A stretch of DNA of 64,000 nucleotides from an uncultured Eubacteriales bacterium (GCA_902767565.1 CACXHY010000011.1:1-64000); one strand, 5' to 3'; counted from the first letter of the stretch, positions 50,701 to 62,119 are shown. Notes: generated by a model from the sequence alone, not told the origin. Numbers and translations: made by a program.

Positions 50701-51045
50701 GCAGCGCGGCCTCCCACTCAGCCTGCCGGAAGCCCACCAGCACGGTGTCCCCGTCCACAAGGATCGGGCGCTTCACCAGCATGCCGTCGGTGGCCAGGAG
50801 GGCCAGCTGCTCCTCCTCGCTCATCCCGGGCAGACGCTCGGCGAGTTTCAGATCGCGGTACAGCATTCCGCTGGTGTTGAAGAAGCGGCGCAGAGGCAGG
50901 CCGCTTTTTGCTGCCAGGATCTCAGTTCGTCCGCCGTGGGGTTCTCGGTTTTGATGGGGCGCTCGTCGAAGGCGACGGCATGGCCCGTCAGCCATTCACG
51001 GGCCTTCCGGCAGGTGGTGCAGCGGTCATAGCAGATGAATTGCAT
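50693..51045 (-). pseudogene. Frameshifted ArsC/Spx-family thioredoxin-fold protein
   Basis: Two overlapping frames together make a complete family member. From 51045: MQFICYDRCTTCRKAREWLTG with the CxxC and ERPIKTENPTADEL, then in the next frame EILAAKSGLPLRRFFNTSGMLYRDLKLAERLPGMSEEEQLALLATDGMLVKRPILVDGDTVLVGFRQAEWEAALLR to the stop at 50693. The break lies near 50921-50925, where GAACTGAGATCC lacks one G expected of GAACTGGAGATCC. Spx-like or YffB/arsenate-reductase-like is the family. Either a true pseudogene or a one-base sequencing error in this place. Confidence 0.75.
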
Positions 51046-51057
51046 GCGGCTCCTCCT

Positions 51058-52278
51058 TCACGCCTGTTCCTTCAGCTTTTCAATGGCGGCGATCCGCTGG
51101 CTGAGGGTGGGGTGCGAATACTCCAGCTTGACCAGCAGCGGCGCCGGGGACAGATCCGAGAGATTCTCGCGGCTCAGCTTCTTCAGCGCGCCGACCAGCG
51201 CGTCGCCGTAGCCCTCCTTCACCGCCTGGGCGTCGGCGCCGTACTCGGCTTTGCGGGAGCGCCAGTTGGTCAGCAGACCGTAGAGGGGCATGATCAGCGA
51301 GAACTCCACCGACATGATGAGAAGGACGGCAAAGGCGTAATTGATCCCCTTGAAGCCGAATTCCGTGAAGAAGGCCGGCGTGCGCAGGGTCCACCAGGCG
51401 AGCACCGCCAGGATCGCCATCTGCACGAAATTGAGGATCTGGTTCTTCAGGGTGTCCTTGTGCAGACCGTGGCCCATCTCGTGGGCGAAGACCGCGCAGA
51501 TCTCATCGGGGGTCATGGCCTCCACCAGCGTGTCATACAGAACGATGGTCTTCATCTTGCCGAAGCCGGTGAAGTACGCGTTGGACTTGGTGGTGCGGCG
51601 GGAGGCGTCCATCACCTGGATGGCGCGGACCCGGAACCCGTGCTTCTCCAGCAGGGCGGTCAGCTTGTCCTTCAGCTCGCCGTCCTCCAGGGGGGTGAAC
51701 TTGTTGAAGATGCGGCTGAGATACGGGAACAGAAAACTGATCAGCAGGGCAAAGATGAACAAGGCGATGGCAAAGGCCGCGATGACCCCGTCCCCCAGCC
51801 AGCCGTGCAGGCCGCCCAGAAGGCAGGCGATGCCCACGCTCAGGATCAGCCCGATGATGAACTCCTTCACCCGGTCGGCCCAGAAGGTCTTCTTCGTGGA
51901 GCGGTTGAAACCGTACTTCTCCTCAATCACCATGGTGTCGTGCCAGGTGAAGGGAATGGCCGCCAGGTCGGCCAGGGCGCCGAAGAGCACCACGGCGAAG
52001 ATCTGTGCGAACCATTCGTCCGGGAACAGGCCCGCGAACCACGCGTAGGCGTCGGTGGCCAGCAGGGCCAGCTGGACCGCAAAGGCGCAGGTGTCGGCCA
52101 GGAGGCTGTGGGAAAGCTTTTCCGACTGGTATGCGCTCCACTTCGCGTAGGTCCCGGCGTCATACACGTCCGCGACGTTGGCCGGCACGGGATTCCGCCT
52201 GGAGCGCGCCTGAAGGCGGTTGAGCCAGACCTTGTAGAGGAACGTCAGGCAAAACACGGACAGAACAAGGACTTTCAT
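51058..52278 (-). CDS. M48 family zinc metallopeptidase (Ste24/CAAX-protease-like)
   Basis: A 406-residue membrane protease with Ste24-like layout: an N-terminal helix, FVPDEWFAQIF-like and FIIGLILSVGIACLLGG membrane segments, the catalytic zinc motif VFAHEMGHGLHKD (HExxH), further membrane helices, and the third ligand Glu in RSRKAEYGADAQA. In eukaryotes this type cleaves prenylated proteins; bacterial members are thought to act in membrane protein quality control. The ATG at 52278 follows GGAGG at eight bases, preferred over an ATG seven codons upstream. Confidence 0.88.
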   Translation of the reverse strand: MKVLVLSVFCLTFLYKVWLNRLQARSRRNPVPANVADVYDAGTYAKWSAYQSEKLSHSLLADTCAFAVQLALLATDAYAWFAGLFPDEWFAQIFAVVLFGALADLAAIPFTWHDTMVIEEKYGFNRSTKKTFWADRVKEFIIGLILSVGIACLLGGLHGWLGDGVIAAFAIALFIFALLISFLFPYLSRIFNKFTPLEDGELKDKLTALLEKHGFRVRAIQVMDASRRTTKSNAYFTGFGKMKTIVLYDTLVEAMTPDEICAVFAHEMGHGLHKDTLKNQILNFVQMAILAVLAWWTLRTPAFFTEFGFKGINYAFAVLLIMSVEFSLIMPLYGLLTNWRSRKAEYGADAQAVKEGYGDALVGALKKLSRENLSDLSPAPLLVKLEYSHPTLSQRIAAIEKLKEQA

Positions 52279-52331
52279 ATCTGCGGCCTCCTTTGTCATG
52301 TCGCTCGGCCTTTATCACATGGGAGCGGCGT

Positions 52332-53327
52332 TCAGTCCTCGAAGGGGACGCTGGACCGCTCGGCGTTGAGCAGGGCCTGTTCGGGATCGACGCGCAAGCC
52401 CCGCTCCTCCCGCTGCCGGATCTGCAGCTGTTTCGTGTGGATATAGGCGATGTTGGGCGGCGTGGCCTTGGCCGTGGACACCGCCAGGATGACCCGCCCG
52501 GACTGGGAGGCGCGAAGCCGCAGCCGCACCAGGATGTTCCCGTGCTGGCGGCACTTTGCCAGGCCGATGTACTTGTCCGCGGCCTGGGGCACGTACCCGG
52601 CCTCCTCCACCTCGCAGGGCCTGCCGCAGGTGGGGCACTTGGGCTGCCGCGCCGTTTCGCTGTCCATGGCCAGGCGAAGGGAGTCGAAGGCCTCCCCTTT
52701 CACGCGGCCGTGATTCACGTCGGGATGGATCAGCTGCTTGGGCTGCCGGGCGTATTCCGCCGTGTTGGCGATATCCGGCACCTTCTGCCAGACGAGGGCT
52801 GTGTAGTAGGCGTCGTGCAGGGCGTTGTGGAAGTCGCGGCCCTCCTCGGGCCGGATCTCCATCAGTTCCATGGCCGGCTGCAGGCCCATGCGGTTCTTCA
52901 GCTTGAAGGCATCGGAGAACTGGTGCTGGATGTCGCACAGGGGCGGCATATCGGGGTGACAGTCGAAGAAGTCGAGGTTCTGCTGCAGGACGCTGACGTC
53001 GTCGCTCCCCCAGGTCAGGAAGAGGAAGTCGTCGCCCTCCTGCCGGCACCAGGCCATGAAGCGCTCCATGGCCTCGTTGAACAGCGGCGCGTCGGCCAGT
53101 TCATCCGGGCCGAGGTGTGTCATCCGCTGGATGCGGGGATGGATGCGCAGATAGCAGCTGGGATGGATCAGCACCGAGATGCTGTCGATGACGCGGCGCT
53201 CGCTGTCGAGCTTCACCGCGCCGATCTGGATCATTTCGAAGATCAGCCGGTCGCCCACCTCCCGGTACACCCGGTTCTGGTGGTTCAGCGGCTGGTTCCA
53301 TTCAAGGTCGACCACGATATAGTGCAT
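52332..53327 (-). CDS. DEDDh 3'-5' exonuclease
   Basis: A 331-residue protein. The N-terminal half is an exonuclease of the DnaQ/DEDDh class (MHYIVVDLEWNQP with Asp7 and Glu9; HALHDAYYTALVWQKV with the late His-Asp), most like KapD/exoribonuclease-type proteins. The C-terminal portion holds a zinc-ribbon-like CPTCGRPC and a final basic region. The substrate could be RNA or DNA. It is 65 bases after the flavoprotein gene and 53 before the M48 protease gene. Confidence 0.8.
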   Translation of the reverse strand: MHYIVVDLEWNQPLNHQNRVYREVGDRLIFEMIQIGAVKLDSERRVIDSISVLIHPSCYLRIHPRIQRMTHLGPDELADAPLFNEAMERFMAWCRQEGDDFLFLTWGSDDVSVLQQNLDFFDCHPDMPPLCDIQHQFSDAFKLKNRMGLQPAMELMEIRPEEGRDFHNALHDAYYTALVWQKVPDIANTAEYARQPKQLIHPDVNHGRVKGEAFDSLRLAMDSETARQPKCPTCGRPCEVEEAGYVPQAADKYIGLAKCRQHGNILVRLRLRASQSGRVILAVSTAKATPPNIAYIHTKQLQIRQREERGLRVDPEQALLNAERSSVPFED

Positions 53328-53392
53328 GGGATCTCATTCCTTTATACAGGGCAGCGGATCGGTGCCGCATTCGCACATCGGTCCGCGGTGAT

Positions 53393-54625
53393 TCACGGTT
53401 CACGCGCCGCGCTTTTTCCGGCGAGATGGCCGGTGGAGAAGGCAATCTGCAGGTTGTAGCCTCCGGTGTGAGCGTCCACATCCAGGAGCTCTCCGGCAAA
53501 CCAGAGGCCCGGCAGGCGCTTCGATTCCATAGTGCCGGGATGGACGTCGCGCACGCTCACGCCGCCGCGGGTGATGATGGCTTCCTCCATCGGCCGCAGC
53601 GCTTTCAGGGTGACGGGCAGGTTCTTCAGGGTCTCGCACAGTTTCAGCCGGTCCGCCCGGCTGACCGTGGCGCAGGTCTGCCCCGCGTCCACGCCGCAGA
53701 GAGAGGGGAACAGCGCCGCAAAGGAAGCGGGCAGCAGCCCGGGCATCACGCCGGAAAGCCGCTTGCGGGGAGCGGCCGCCAGATCCCTTTGCAGACGGGC
53801 GTCCACCTGTTCCGGCGTCAGGCCCGGCTTCAGGTCCAGGGATACGCGGCAGTCCGACCAGTCATCCGGCAGATGGCAGCTCATCTCCAGCACCAGCGGG
53901 CCGGAGATGCCGAAGTGGGTGAAGAGCATCTCCCCCAGTTCGGTATAGAGGACGCGCTTTTTCTCCTTCAGGGTCAGCCGCACGTTTTTCAGCGACAGGC
54001 CCTGCAGGCGCGCGGGCCATTCATCCGCCGTTTCCAGGGCGGAGAGGGACGGGCGGCAGGCGGTGACAGTGTGGCCGGTGCTCTCCGCCATGCGGTGGCC
54101 GCCGCCGTCGGAGCCGGTGGCCGGAACAGTCAGGCCTCCCGTGCAGAGGATGACGCCGTCGGCACGCAGGGTCTCGCCGTCGGCGGTCTCGACGCCGGCG
54201 CAGCGGCCGCTCTCCGTCAGCAGGCGGCGGACCCGGGTGTTCAGCCTGAGCCGGACACCGCGTTCGGACATGGCGCGCAGGAGCGCCTTCGTGACGTCGC
54301 TGGCCTTCTCGCTGGCCGGGAAGACGCGCCGTCCCCGCTGCACGACCACAGGGCATCCCTCGGCCTCGAGGAAGGCCATCATGTCCTTCGGGGCGAAGTC
54401 AGACAGGGCGGCGTAAAGGAAGCGGGGATTCCGCGGCACCTCGCGCAGGAAATCATCGATCTCACAGTCGTTGGTGACATTGCAGCGGCCCTTGCCTGTG
54501 ATGTACAGCTTCTTCCCGGCTTTCTCGTTGCGCTCGAGCAGGATCACGGAAGCGCCGGCCTCAGCCGCGGAGACGGCGGCCATCATCCCCGCCGCGCCCG
54601 CTCCGATCACCAGGATCTCACGCAT
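53393..54625 (-). CDS. HI0933-family FAD/NAD(P)-dependent flavoprotein
   Basis: A 410-residue flavoprotein (YhiN/BaiN-like). FAD-binding EILVIGAGAAGMMAAVSAAEAGASVILLERN, GKKLYITGKGRCNVTN and the C-terminal GLWFAGELLDVDAHTGGYNLQIAFSTGHLAG. Family members have been linked with bile-acid dehydroxylation flavin reductases (BaiN), but the substrate is unknown here. It overlaps the RpiR regulator gene by eight bases. Confidence 0.88.
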   Translation of the reverse strand: MREILVIGAGAAGMMAAVSAAEAGASVILLERNEKAGKKLYITGKGRCNVTNDCEIDDFLREVPRNPRFLYAALSDFAPKDMMAFLEAEGCPVVVQRGRRVFPASEKASDVTKALLRAMSERGVRLRLNTRVRRLLTESGRCAGVETADGETLRADGVILCTGGLTVPATGSDGGGHRMAESTGHTVTACRPSLSALETADEWPARLQGLSLKNVRLTLKEKKRVLYTELGEMLFTHFGISGPLVLEMSCHLPDDWSDCRVSLDLKPGLTPEQVDARLQRDLAAAPRKRLSGVMPGLLPASFAALFPSLCGVDAGQTCATVSRADRLKLCETLKNLPVTLKALRPMEEAIITRGGVSVRDVHPGTMESKRLPGLWFAGELLDVDAHTGGYNLQIAFSTGHLAGKSAAREP

Positions 54626-55481
54626 CGCTGTTTCCCTCCGGAAGATAGACGGCGTAGGTGTCCCAGATGGCTTCCAGCTGCCGGAAGTGCTCCGCGAGGG
54701 CTTCCCGCTTGCGCAGCCCCAGCGCCACCAGCAGTGCGTTGATCACCGCCATCGGGCCGATCAGAGAATCCACGAAGGACGCCATCTCGGTGCGCGCGGT
54801 CAGCGACGCGTCGGCCACCTCGCACAGGGGCGACATGGGGCCGTCGGTGATGGCCACCACCTGCGCGCCCGTCCGCTTGGCAAAGCGCATGGCTTCCAGC
54901 GTGCGGGTGGAGTAGCGGGGGAAGGAGATGCCGACGATCAGGTCCCCGGCCTTCATGCGGGAGATGTCCTCAAACACGTCGGAAGAGCCGGAGGAGACCA
55001 GATGCACGTCCTCAAAGATATAGTTGAGGTAGTAGCCCATGAACTGGGCCAGCGGCGCCGCGGAGCGCAGCCCCATCACATAGATGGTCCCGGCGGAAAG
55101 GATGCGGTTCACCACATCGGCGAAGGTGGCGGCGTCCAGCTCGTCCCGGGTGGTGCGGAGGTTCTGGATGTCGCTCTTCATGACCACGGACAGGGCATCC
55201 TCCGGCTGCAGATCCTCCGCCATGCGGATGCGCTGCCCCGCGGTCAGGCGGTGGCTCACCAGCTCCTGCATGGCGCGCTGCAGCTGCGGATAGCCGTCAT
55301 AGCCCAGTGCGGAGGCAAAGCGCACCACTGTGGATTCGCTGACCCCCACGCACTCCCCCAGTCGGCTGGCGGTCATGCGGACAGCCGTGTCGTAGTGTTC
55401 CTCGATATAGGCCGCCAGCTTGCGGTGGCTCTTGCTCAGGCGGTGACCCGTCCTGTTCAGCTGCTGAATCAGAATCGCCAT
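54618..55481 (-). CDS. MurR/RpiR-family transcriptional regulator
   Basis: A 287-residue regulator. The N-terminal HTH domain (about 1-80: LGECVGVSESTVVRFASALGYDGYPQLQRAM) is followed by a SIS sugar-phosphate-binding domain (about 120-250: IYVMGLRSAAPLAQFMGYYL, GDLIVGISFPRYSTRTLEAMRFAK). The effector is probably a phosphosugar. The ATG at 55481 follows GGAG. The target operon is uncertain; the nucleoside importer is 115 bases upstream but behind a terminator. Confidence 0.9.
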   Translation of the reverse strand: MAILIQQLNRTGHRLSKSHRKLAAYIEEHYDTAVRMTASRLGECVGVSESTVVRFASALGYDGYPQLQRAMQELVSHRLTAGQRIRMAEDLQPEDALSVVMKSDIQNLRTTRDELDAATFADVVNRILSAGTIYVMGLRSAAPLAQFMGYYLNYIFEDVHLVSSGSSDVFEDISRMKAGDLIVGISFPRYSTRTLEAMRFAKRTGAQVVAITDGPMSPLCEVADASLTARTEMASFVDSLIGPMAVINALLVALGLRKREALAEHFRQLEAIWDTYAVYLPEGNSDA

Positions 55482-55527
55482 CTCGCGCTCCTTCTGCCCG
55501 CCGTCCGATCGGCAGGCACCGTCCGGT

Positions 55528-55556
55528 ATTATAGTAGAAGCGGGAGAAATATGCAA
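55528..55556 (-). promoter_or_regulatory. Promoter of the RpiR-flavoprotein operon
   Basis: TTGCAT (55556-55551), 17-base spacer, TATAAT (55533-55528) on the minus strand, about 47 bases before the gene. Confidence 0.7.
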
Positions 55557-55608
55557 GAGCAAGGACAATACTTGCAAAAACGTGAAGGACCGGTCGGGCG
55601 GCGAATAC

Positions 55609-55642
55609 AAAAAACCGGGGATGCCGCTGCGGGATCCCCGGT
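55609..55642 (-). terminator. Terminator of the nucleoside importer operon
   Basis: On the minus strand ACCGGGGAT / ATCCCCGGT with an 11-base loop, then TTTTTT. It lies 18 bases after the LUD gene stop. Confidence 0.9.
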
Positions 55643-55660
55643 CGGGTCCGGATGCGTTCG

Positions 55661-56296
55661 TCAGAAGCCGAGGCTTTCCCCGCACAGCACCACGTGGATG
55701 CGTCCGGCGTGCCGGGAGAAGCGCGTGATGAGGAACTGGCAGCAGATGGTATCGGGCGATTTGCAGTCCATGCAGCACCCGGTCTTCGTGCACGGGGTGT
55801 TCGTGCCGATGCGGACCGCGTTGATGGGGGCCGCCACATTGCGGGCCCGCTTCATGGCGCTGTCCAGATCGGGGGTCACCTTGTTCATGCCGACGATGAA
55901 CAGCACCTTGCGGGGGCCCTGGGCAATGGCGGACACGCGGTTGGCGTTGCCGTCGATGTTCACAAGGATGCCGTCCTGGGTCATGGCGTTGGCGCTGGTG
56001 AGGAACACGTCCGCGTCGTAGGCCGCCAGCATGGCGGCGCGCTTGTCCTCGTAAACGTCCCGGTCGATGAAACTGTAGTTCCCGTCCTTCAGCGCCTGCA
56101 CCAGACCGATCTCGTGGGCCGAGGCCGCGCCGCCCATGGTCACGGAAGATCCCTCGGGGATCAGGGAGAGGGCCGTTTTCAGGGCATCCTCTGCGGTGGG
56201 CGCGTAGGATCCGGTCATGTTGCGGCTCTCCAGTCCCTTGATGACCTTCGCCGCCAGGAGTTCGCTGCGTTTCGCTTCGTGCTGATTCATCGTCAT
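55661..56296 (-). CDS. LUD-domain lactate utilization protein
   Basis: A 211-residue protein of the LutC/YkgG-like LUD domain family (ALSLIPEGSSVTMGGAASAHEIGLV, FLTSANAMTQDGILVNIDGNANRV). The tail has a Cys cluster (TPCTKTGCCMDCKSPDTICC) that could bind iron-sulfur or zinc. No LutA or LutB genes are near, so L-lactate oxidation is not supported; the clustering with nucleoside uptake genes is unexplained. The start is the ATG at 56296 after GAGGAGG, with 56290 as alternative. Confidence 0.85.
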   Translation of the reverse strand: MTMNQHEAKRSELLAAKVIKGLESRNMTGSYAPTAEDALKTALSLIPEGSSVTMGGAASAHEIGLVQALKDGNYSFIDRDVYEDKRAAMLAAYDADVFLTSANAMTQDGILVNIDGNANRVSAIAQGPRKVLFIVGMNKVTPDLDSAMKRARNVAAPINAVRIGTNTPCTKTGCCMDCKSPDTICCQFLITRFSRHAGRIHVVLCGESLGF

Positions 56297-56318
56297 GTGT
56301 CCTCCTCTGTCTGTTCGG

Positions 56319-57257
56319 TCATTTGACGGCCTCCTGCCGCTCAAGGGCCGACTTCGCCTGTCCGGCCTTCCTGTACTCGTTGCGGATCGCCAGCACCAGC
56401 ATCATCAGGATCGTGCCCACATAGGGGAAAGCAGCCGTCAGGGTGGAATCCACCACGCCGGCCACCTGCAGACGCGTGCTCACCGTGTCGACCAGGCCGA
56501 AGAAGAGCGCGGCGCACGTCACCAGCAGCGGGTTGGACCGGCCGAAGATCACGCAGGCCACCGCCACATAGCCGCGGGAGCCGGAGATCCCCTCCGTGAA
56601 GCTGTGGACATAGTTCAGAAGATACGCGCCGGAAAGCCCGCAGAAAGCGCCGCAGAGCAGGGACGCGACCAGCTTCATCCGGTCGGGGCTGCGGCCGACG
56701 GAGCGCAGGGACTCCGGCTTTTCGCCCGCGGCGCGGAGCCAGAAGCCGTGCCGGGTGCTGTACAGGAACGCCTGGCAGACCGCCACCAGCGCCAGACTGA
56801 CGGGCACGAGGATCGAAACACTGACCGCCGCGCCGGCGTTCCCGCCGAAGCTGATGGACGGGATCGCCATGCCGCTGCCCATATCGAGGTGCAGACCGTC
56901 AGCCGCCGGGGGCAGATTGCGGTACAGGAACGTGCTCAGTGCCACGAGGAACAGGTTCAGCGTCACACCGATCACGAACTCATCGCTCTTGAGCGGGACC
57001 ACCATGACGGCATAGAACAGGCCCAGCAGCAGGCCCGTCAGCAGGCCCGCCAGGAGACCCAGGATCCAGGAACCCGTCAGCCAGCTGACCACGCCGGCCG
57101 CAAAGGCGCTTGCGGTGATCATGCCGTCCAGGCCGATGTTCATCATGCCGGCCTGTTCCGTCATGAGGCAGCCCAGTCCCGCCAGGATCACGATGGTCGC
57201 CGTGCCGAGGGTGCTCATCAGGCTGGAGAAGCTGACCAGATCAGAGAACTGGATCAT
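56319..57257 (-). CDS. nupQ: BMP-family nucleoside ABC transporter permease
   Basis: A 312-residue permease of the branched-chain-type BPD_transp_2 family (about eight helices), with ADCs such as GLGCLMTEQAGMMNIGLDGMITASAFAAG and SRGYVAVACVIFGRSNPL. It corresponds to NupQ/YufQ of the guanosine-type importer. The start overlaps the preceding permease gene by four bases. Confidence 0.93.
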   Translation of the reverse strand: MIQFSDLVSFSSLMSTLGTATIVILAGLGCLMTEQAGMMNIGLDGMITASAFAAGVVSWLTGSWILGLLAGLLTGLLLGLFYAVMVVPLKSDEFVIGVTLNLFLVALSTFLYRNLPPAADGLHLDMGSGMAIPSISFGGNAGAAVSVSILVPVSLALVAVCQAFLYSTRHGFWLRAAGEKPESLRSVGRSPDRMKLVASLLCGAFCGLSGAYLLNYVHSFTEGISGSRGYVAVACVIFGRSNPLLVTCAALFFGLVDTVSTRLQVAGVVDSTLTAAFPYVGTILMMLVLAIRNEYRKAGQAKSALERQEAVK

Positions 57258-58365
57258 GCCCGCTTCACCTCCTCACGGCGGGGATGACGGCGCGCCCGCC
57301 ACACCTGGAATCGCTGGATCAGGCCCTGCTCGGCCGCCATGAAGAAAATGATGATGGACTGGATCACCTGAATGATCTCGATGGGTATGCCGGCGGAGGA
57401 CTGGATCTTGATGGCTCCGGCCTTCAGGATGCCGAAGAAGAAGCTCATCAGGATGATGCCCAGCGGCTTGTAGCGCATGATCATGGCCACGAGCATGCCA
57501 TCCCAGTAGAAGTCGGTGGACAGGTCCACCCCGTAGCGATGCTTCCAGCCGAAGACCTCCAGCATGCCCACCGCGCCGCACATGGCGCCGGAGATCAGCA
57601 TGCCCGCGACCGCCAGCTTTCCGTCCTTCAGGCCGCTGAACTTCGCGAAGCGGCTGTTCTGGCCGGTCATGCGCATCTCGTAGCCCCAGCTGCTGCGGTT
57701 CATGATGTACCAGACCAGGAGCGTGATCCCGGCCACGATGAACACGGCCTGCGAGAGATTGCTGGGCGTGAAGAAGCGGGTGAAGTTGAGATCGCCGAGG
57801 ATCACCGCGGTCTGGGATCCCTTGCCGGGGGCCTTCAGGGGGCCGTTTGCCATATAGGTGCAGAAATAGAGGGCGACGGAATTCAGCAGGATGGTGGTGA
57901 CCACCTCGCTGATGTTCAGTTTGATCTTCATCAGCGCCGGGATCAGGGCGAAGATCATGCCCGCCAGCACCGCCGCGATCAGGCAGACCGCCGTGATCAG
58001 CCACACCGGCCATCCCGCCGTGAAAGGCAGAAGGGTGGTCATCTGCGCCCCCAGGAAGGCCGCGACCAGGGCTCCCAGCAGCATCTGGCCCTGACCGCCG
58101 ACGTTGAAGAGCCCCGCGTCGGACGCCACGGCCGTGGCCAGACCGGTGATCATGAGCAGAGAAGCCCGGTACAGCGTGTTCCCCAGCCCGGAATTCCGCA
58201 GGATGGTGTCCGGGGCCCACTTGTCGCCCAGGGCTCCTTCGATCATGGCGCGGTACCCGGCGATGGGATCGTGGCCCGTGGCAAGCATCAGCAGCGCTCC
58301 CACGCCAAGGCCCAGCAATATGCTGATCAGCAGGCTCAGCATATAGATGCCTCTCTCCCGCCACT

Positions 58366-58369
<4 letters not shown>
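57254..58369 (-). CDS. nupP: BMP-family nucleoside ABC transporter permease
   Basis: A 371-residue BPD_transp_2 permease, the NupP/YufP partner, with about ten helices. It has GLATAVASDAGLFNVGGQGQMLLGALVAA and IKLNISEVVTTILLNSVALYF, typical of the family. The ATG overlaps the ATPase stop by four bases. Confidence 0.93.
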
Positions 58370-60297
<1,928 letters not shown>

Positions 60298-60322
60298 ACG
60301 GGACCCTCGCTTCTCTGTCAGA

Positions 60323-60356
60323 CCCGGACCGCTCCGGCTGAGCGGAACGGTCCGGG
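60323..60356 (-). promoter_or_regulatory. Stem-loop between bmp and nupO
   Basis: CCCGGACCG / CGGTCCGGG (nine bases) enclosing TCCG / CGGA pairs, without a T run. Intergenic hairpins after a binding-protein gene commonly stabilise its mRNA or partly terminate transcription, giving more binding protein than membrane components. Confidence 0.6.
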
Positions 60357-60365
60357 CATGTCACG

Positions 60366-61358
60366 TCATTCGAAAGCGCTGGGGACCACGATGTCCCCGT
60401 CGATGATCTGCTGCCGGATGACCGCGATCTCGGCCTTCAGGGCGTCATCGACCTGCTGCGGCATGTCGTCGGTCCCGTAAGCAAGATCGATATAGCCGCT
60501 GGACATGGTCGCGGTGAAGACCTGACCGCCGCACCAGTAGGTATCGGGATCCGACACCATGTCGTAGATGGACTGGCCCACGCGCTTCACCATGGAGCAG
60601 GTGATGTGCTGGGGATCGATGTACTTCTGGTCGCCGTCCACGCCGATGGCCAGACGGTCCACCTCCTGCGCCGCGGCGAAAACACCCTCGCCGGTGCGGC
60701 CCGCGACCGCAAAGACCACGTCAGCGCCCATATCGTACAGGGAGCGGGCGCATTCCTTGCCCTTGGCAGGATCCTCATAGGTGTTGGCATACTGCTTCAG
60801 CACCCTGATCTCGGGGTTCTTGAACTTCGCGCCGGCCTCGTAGCCGATGATGAAGTCATTGATGGTGTCGCTGTCCTCGCCGCCCACCACGCCGATGATG
60901 CCGGTGGTGGAAAGGGACGCGGCCACATAGCCCGCCAGGAAGGAGCCTTCGTTCTGGGAGTAGGTGATGCAGACCAGATTATCGGGGATCACTTCCAGGG
61001 CATTGTCGATGAAAAGGAACTTCTTGTCGGGATAAGCGGCCAGCACGCCGTTCTCGTCCGCCAGATAGTCGTAGAACTGCCAGCCTACCGCGGCGATCAC
61101 GTCATAACCCTCGGCGGCATCGTAGAGGGCCTGCTCATACATGGACGAGTCCTCACCGCACTCGATGCAGTTGATCACGGTGCCGTAATCAGTCTGCAGC
61201 CTCTGGATGCCCTCGTACGCGGAATCGTAGAAGGAGCGGTCGCCGAGCGTGCCGGCCACCACGATGCAGATCGAGGGAGTGGTCTTTGTCTCCGCCGATG
61301 CGCCGACCGCGCCAAGCAGCAGTGCAAGAGCGAACAGAAGGGAAAGGATGCGTTTCAT
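60366..61358 (-). CDS. bmpA: BMP family nucleoside-binding protein
   Basis: A 330-residue ABC substrate-binding protein of the Bmp/PnrA family. Signal peptide with cleavage after ASA at about 22 (no Cys in the +1 region), then ICIVVAGTLGDRSFYDSAYEGIQRL and FLAGYVAASLSTTGIIGVVGGEDSDTINDFIIGYEAGAKFKNPEIRVLKQYANTYEDPAKGKECARSLYDMGADVVFAVAGRTGEGVFAAA; these match purine-nucleoside-binding members. The ATG at 61358 follows GGAGG. It starts the importer operon with the ATPase 68 bases downstream. Confidence 0.93.
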   Translation of the reverse strand: MKRILSLLFALALLLGAVGASAETKTTPSICIVVAGTLGDRSFYDSAYEGIQRLQTDYGTVINCIECGEDSSMYEQALYDAAEGYDVIAAVGWQFYDYLADENGVLAAYPDKKFLFIDNALEVIPDNLVCITYSQNEGSFLAGYVAASLSTTGIIGVVGGEDSDTINDFIIGYEAGAKFKNPEIRVLKQYANTYEDPAKGKECARSLYDMGADVVFAVAGRTGEGVFAAAQEVDRLAIGVDGDQKYIDPQHITCSMVKRVGQSIYDMVSDPDTYWCGGQVFTATMSSGYIDLAYGTDDMPQQVDDALKAEIAVIRQQIIDGDIVVPSAFE

Positions 61359-61510
61359 TAGCAAGCACCTCCGTTGAGATTTCAGCCTCCCGGCCATCTT
61401 TGTTCATTTCGCGAATCGTCTTTCAAATCCTGCTGCAAAAAGAAGGATTTGCGGCCAAAATGATGAAATAACCGTTGTTATCGCATTCTGATCGTCGAGG
61501 TGGACAGACG

Positions 61511-62116
61511 ATGGAACTCCTTTATGTCGATGCCTGCCCCCGCGGGGACGCGTCCCGCACCAAAGCCCTGGCCGAAGCGCTCTTGAAGGCGCTGCTCCGG
61601 GAGCATCCCGGGCTGACCGTGAACCGACACGTGCTGGCGGAGATGGGTCTGCGGGACATGAACGCCCGGCGCCTGACCGAGAAGGAAAGCCTGTGCGACC
61701 GCGCCGCCTGGGCCGATCCGATGCTCCGTGCCGGGGCGGAGTTCCGGCGGGCGGACGCGGTGCTGATCGCCGCCCCGTACTGGGACCTGTCCTTCCCCTC
61801 GGTGCTGAAGACCTGGGTGGAGAACATCTGGGTGCGCGGTCTGACATTCGTGTACCGGGAGGACCGCCCGGTGGGACTGGCCCGGGGGAAGGCCGCAGTC
61901 TATGTGACAACGGCCGGAAGCCATATGGCCGGGCACGACTGGGGCACCCTGTACATGGAAGATGTGCTGAAGACCCTCGGCATCCGCGATTTCCGCGCCG
62001 TCAGGGCCGAAGCCCTCGACCTGGACAGCAGCGATCCGGATGCCATTCTTGCCGAAGCCGCCCGGGACGCGGATGACGCGGGGCGATGGCTTGCCCGGCA
62101 GCTCAAGGAGGTTTGA
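61511..62116 (+). CDS. NAD(P)H-dependent flavodoxin-fold oxidoreductase
   Basis: A 201-residue protein of the azoreductase/NAD(P)H quinone reductase type (flavodoxin-like fold 2). It begins MELLYVDACPRGDASRTKALAEALL, and has ADAVLIAAPYWDLSFPSVLKTWVENIWVRGLTFVYRE, close to the FMN-binding motif of AzoR. The ATG at 61511 follows GAGGTGG. It is the first gene of the metF/metH run; the link is probably just cotranscription. Confidence 0.85.
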   Translation: MELLYVDACPRGDASRTKALAEALLKALLREHPGLTVNRHVLAEMGLRDMNARRLTEKESLCDRAAWADPMLRAGAEFRRADAVLIAAPYWDLSFPSVLKTWVENIWVRGLTFVYREDRPVGLARGKAAVYVTTAGSHMAGHDWGTLYMEDVLKTLGIRDFRAVRAEALDLDSSDPDAILAEAARDADDAGRWLARQLKEV

Positions 62117-62119
62117 CCT

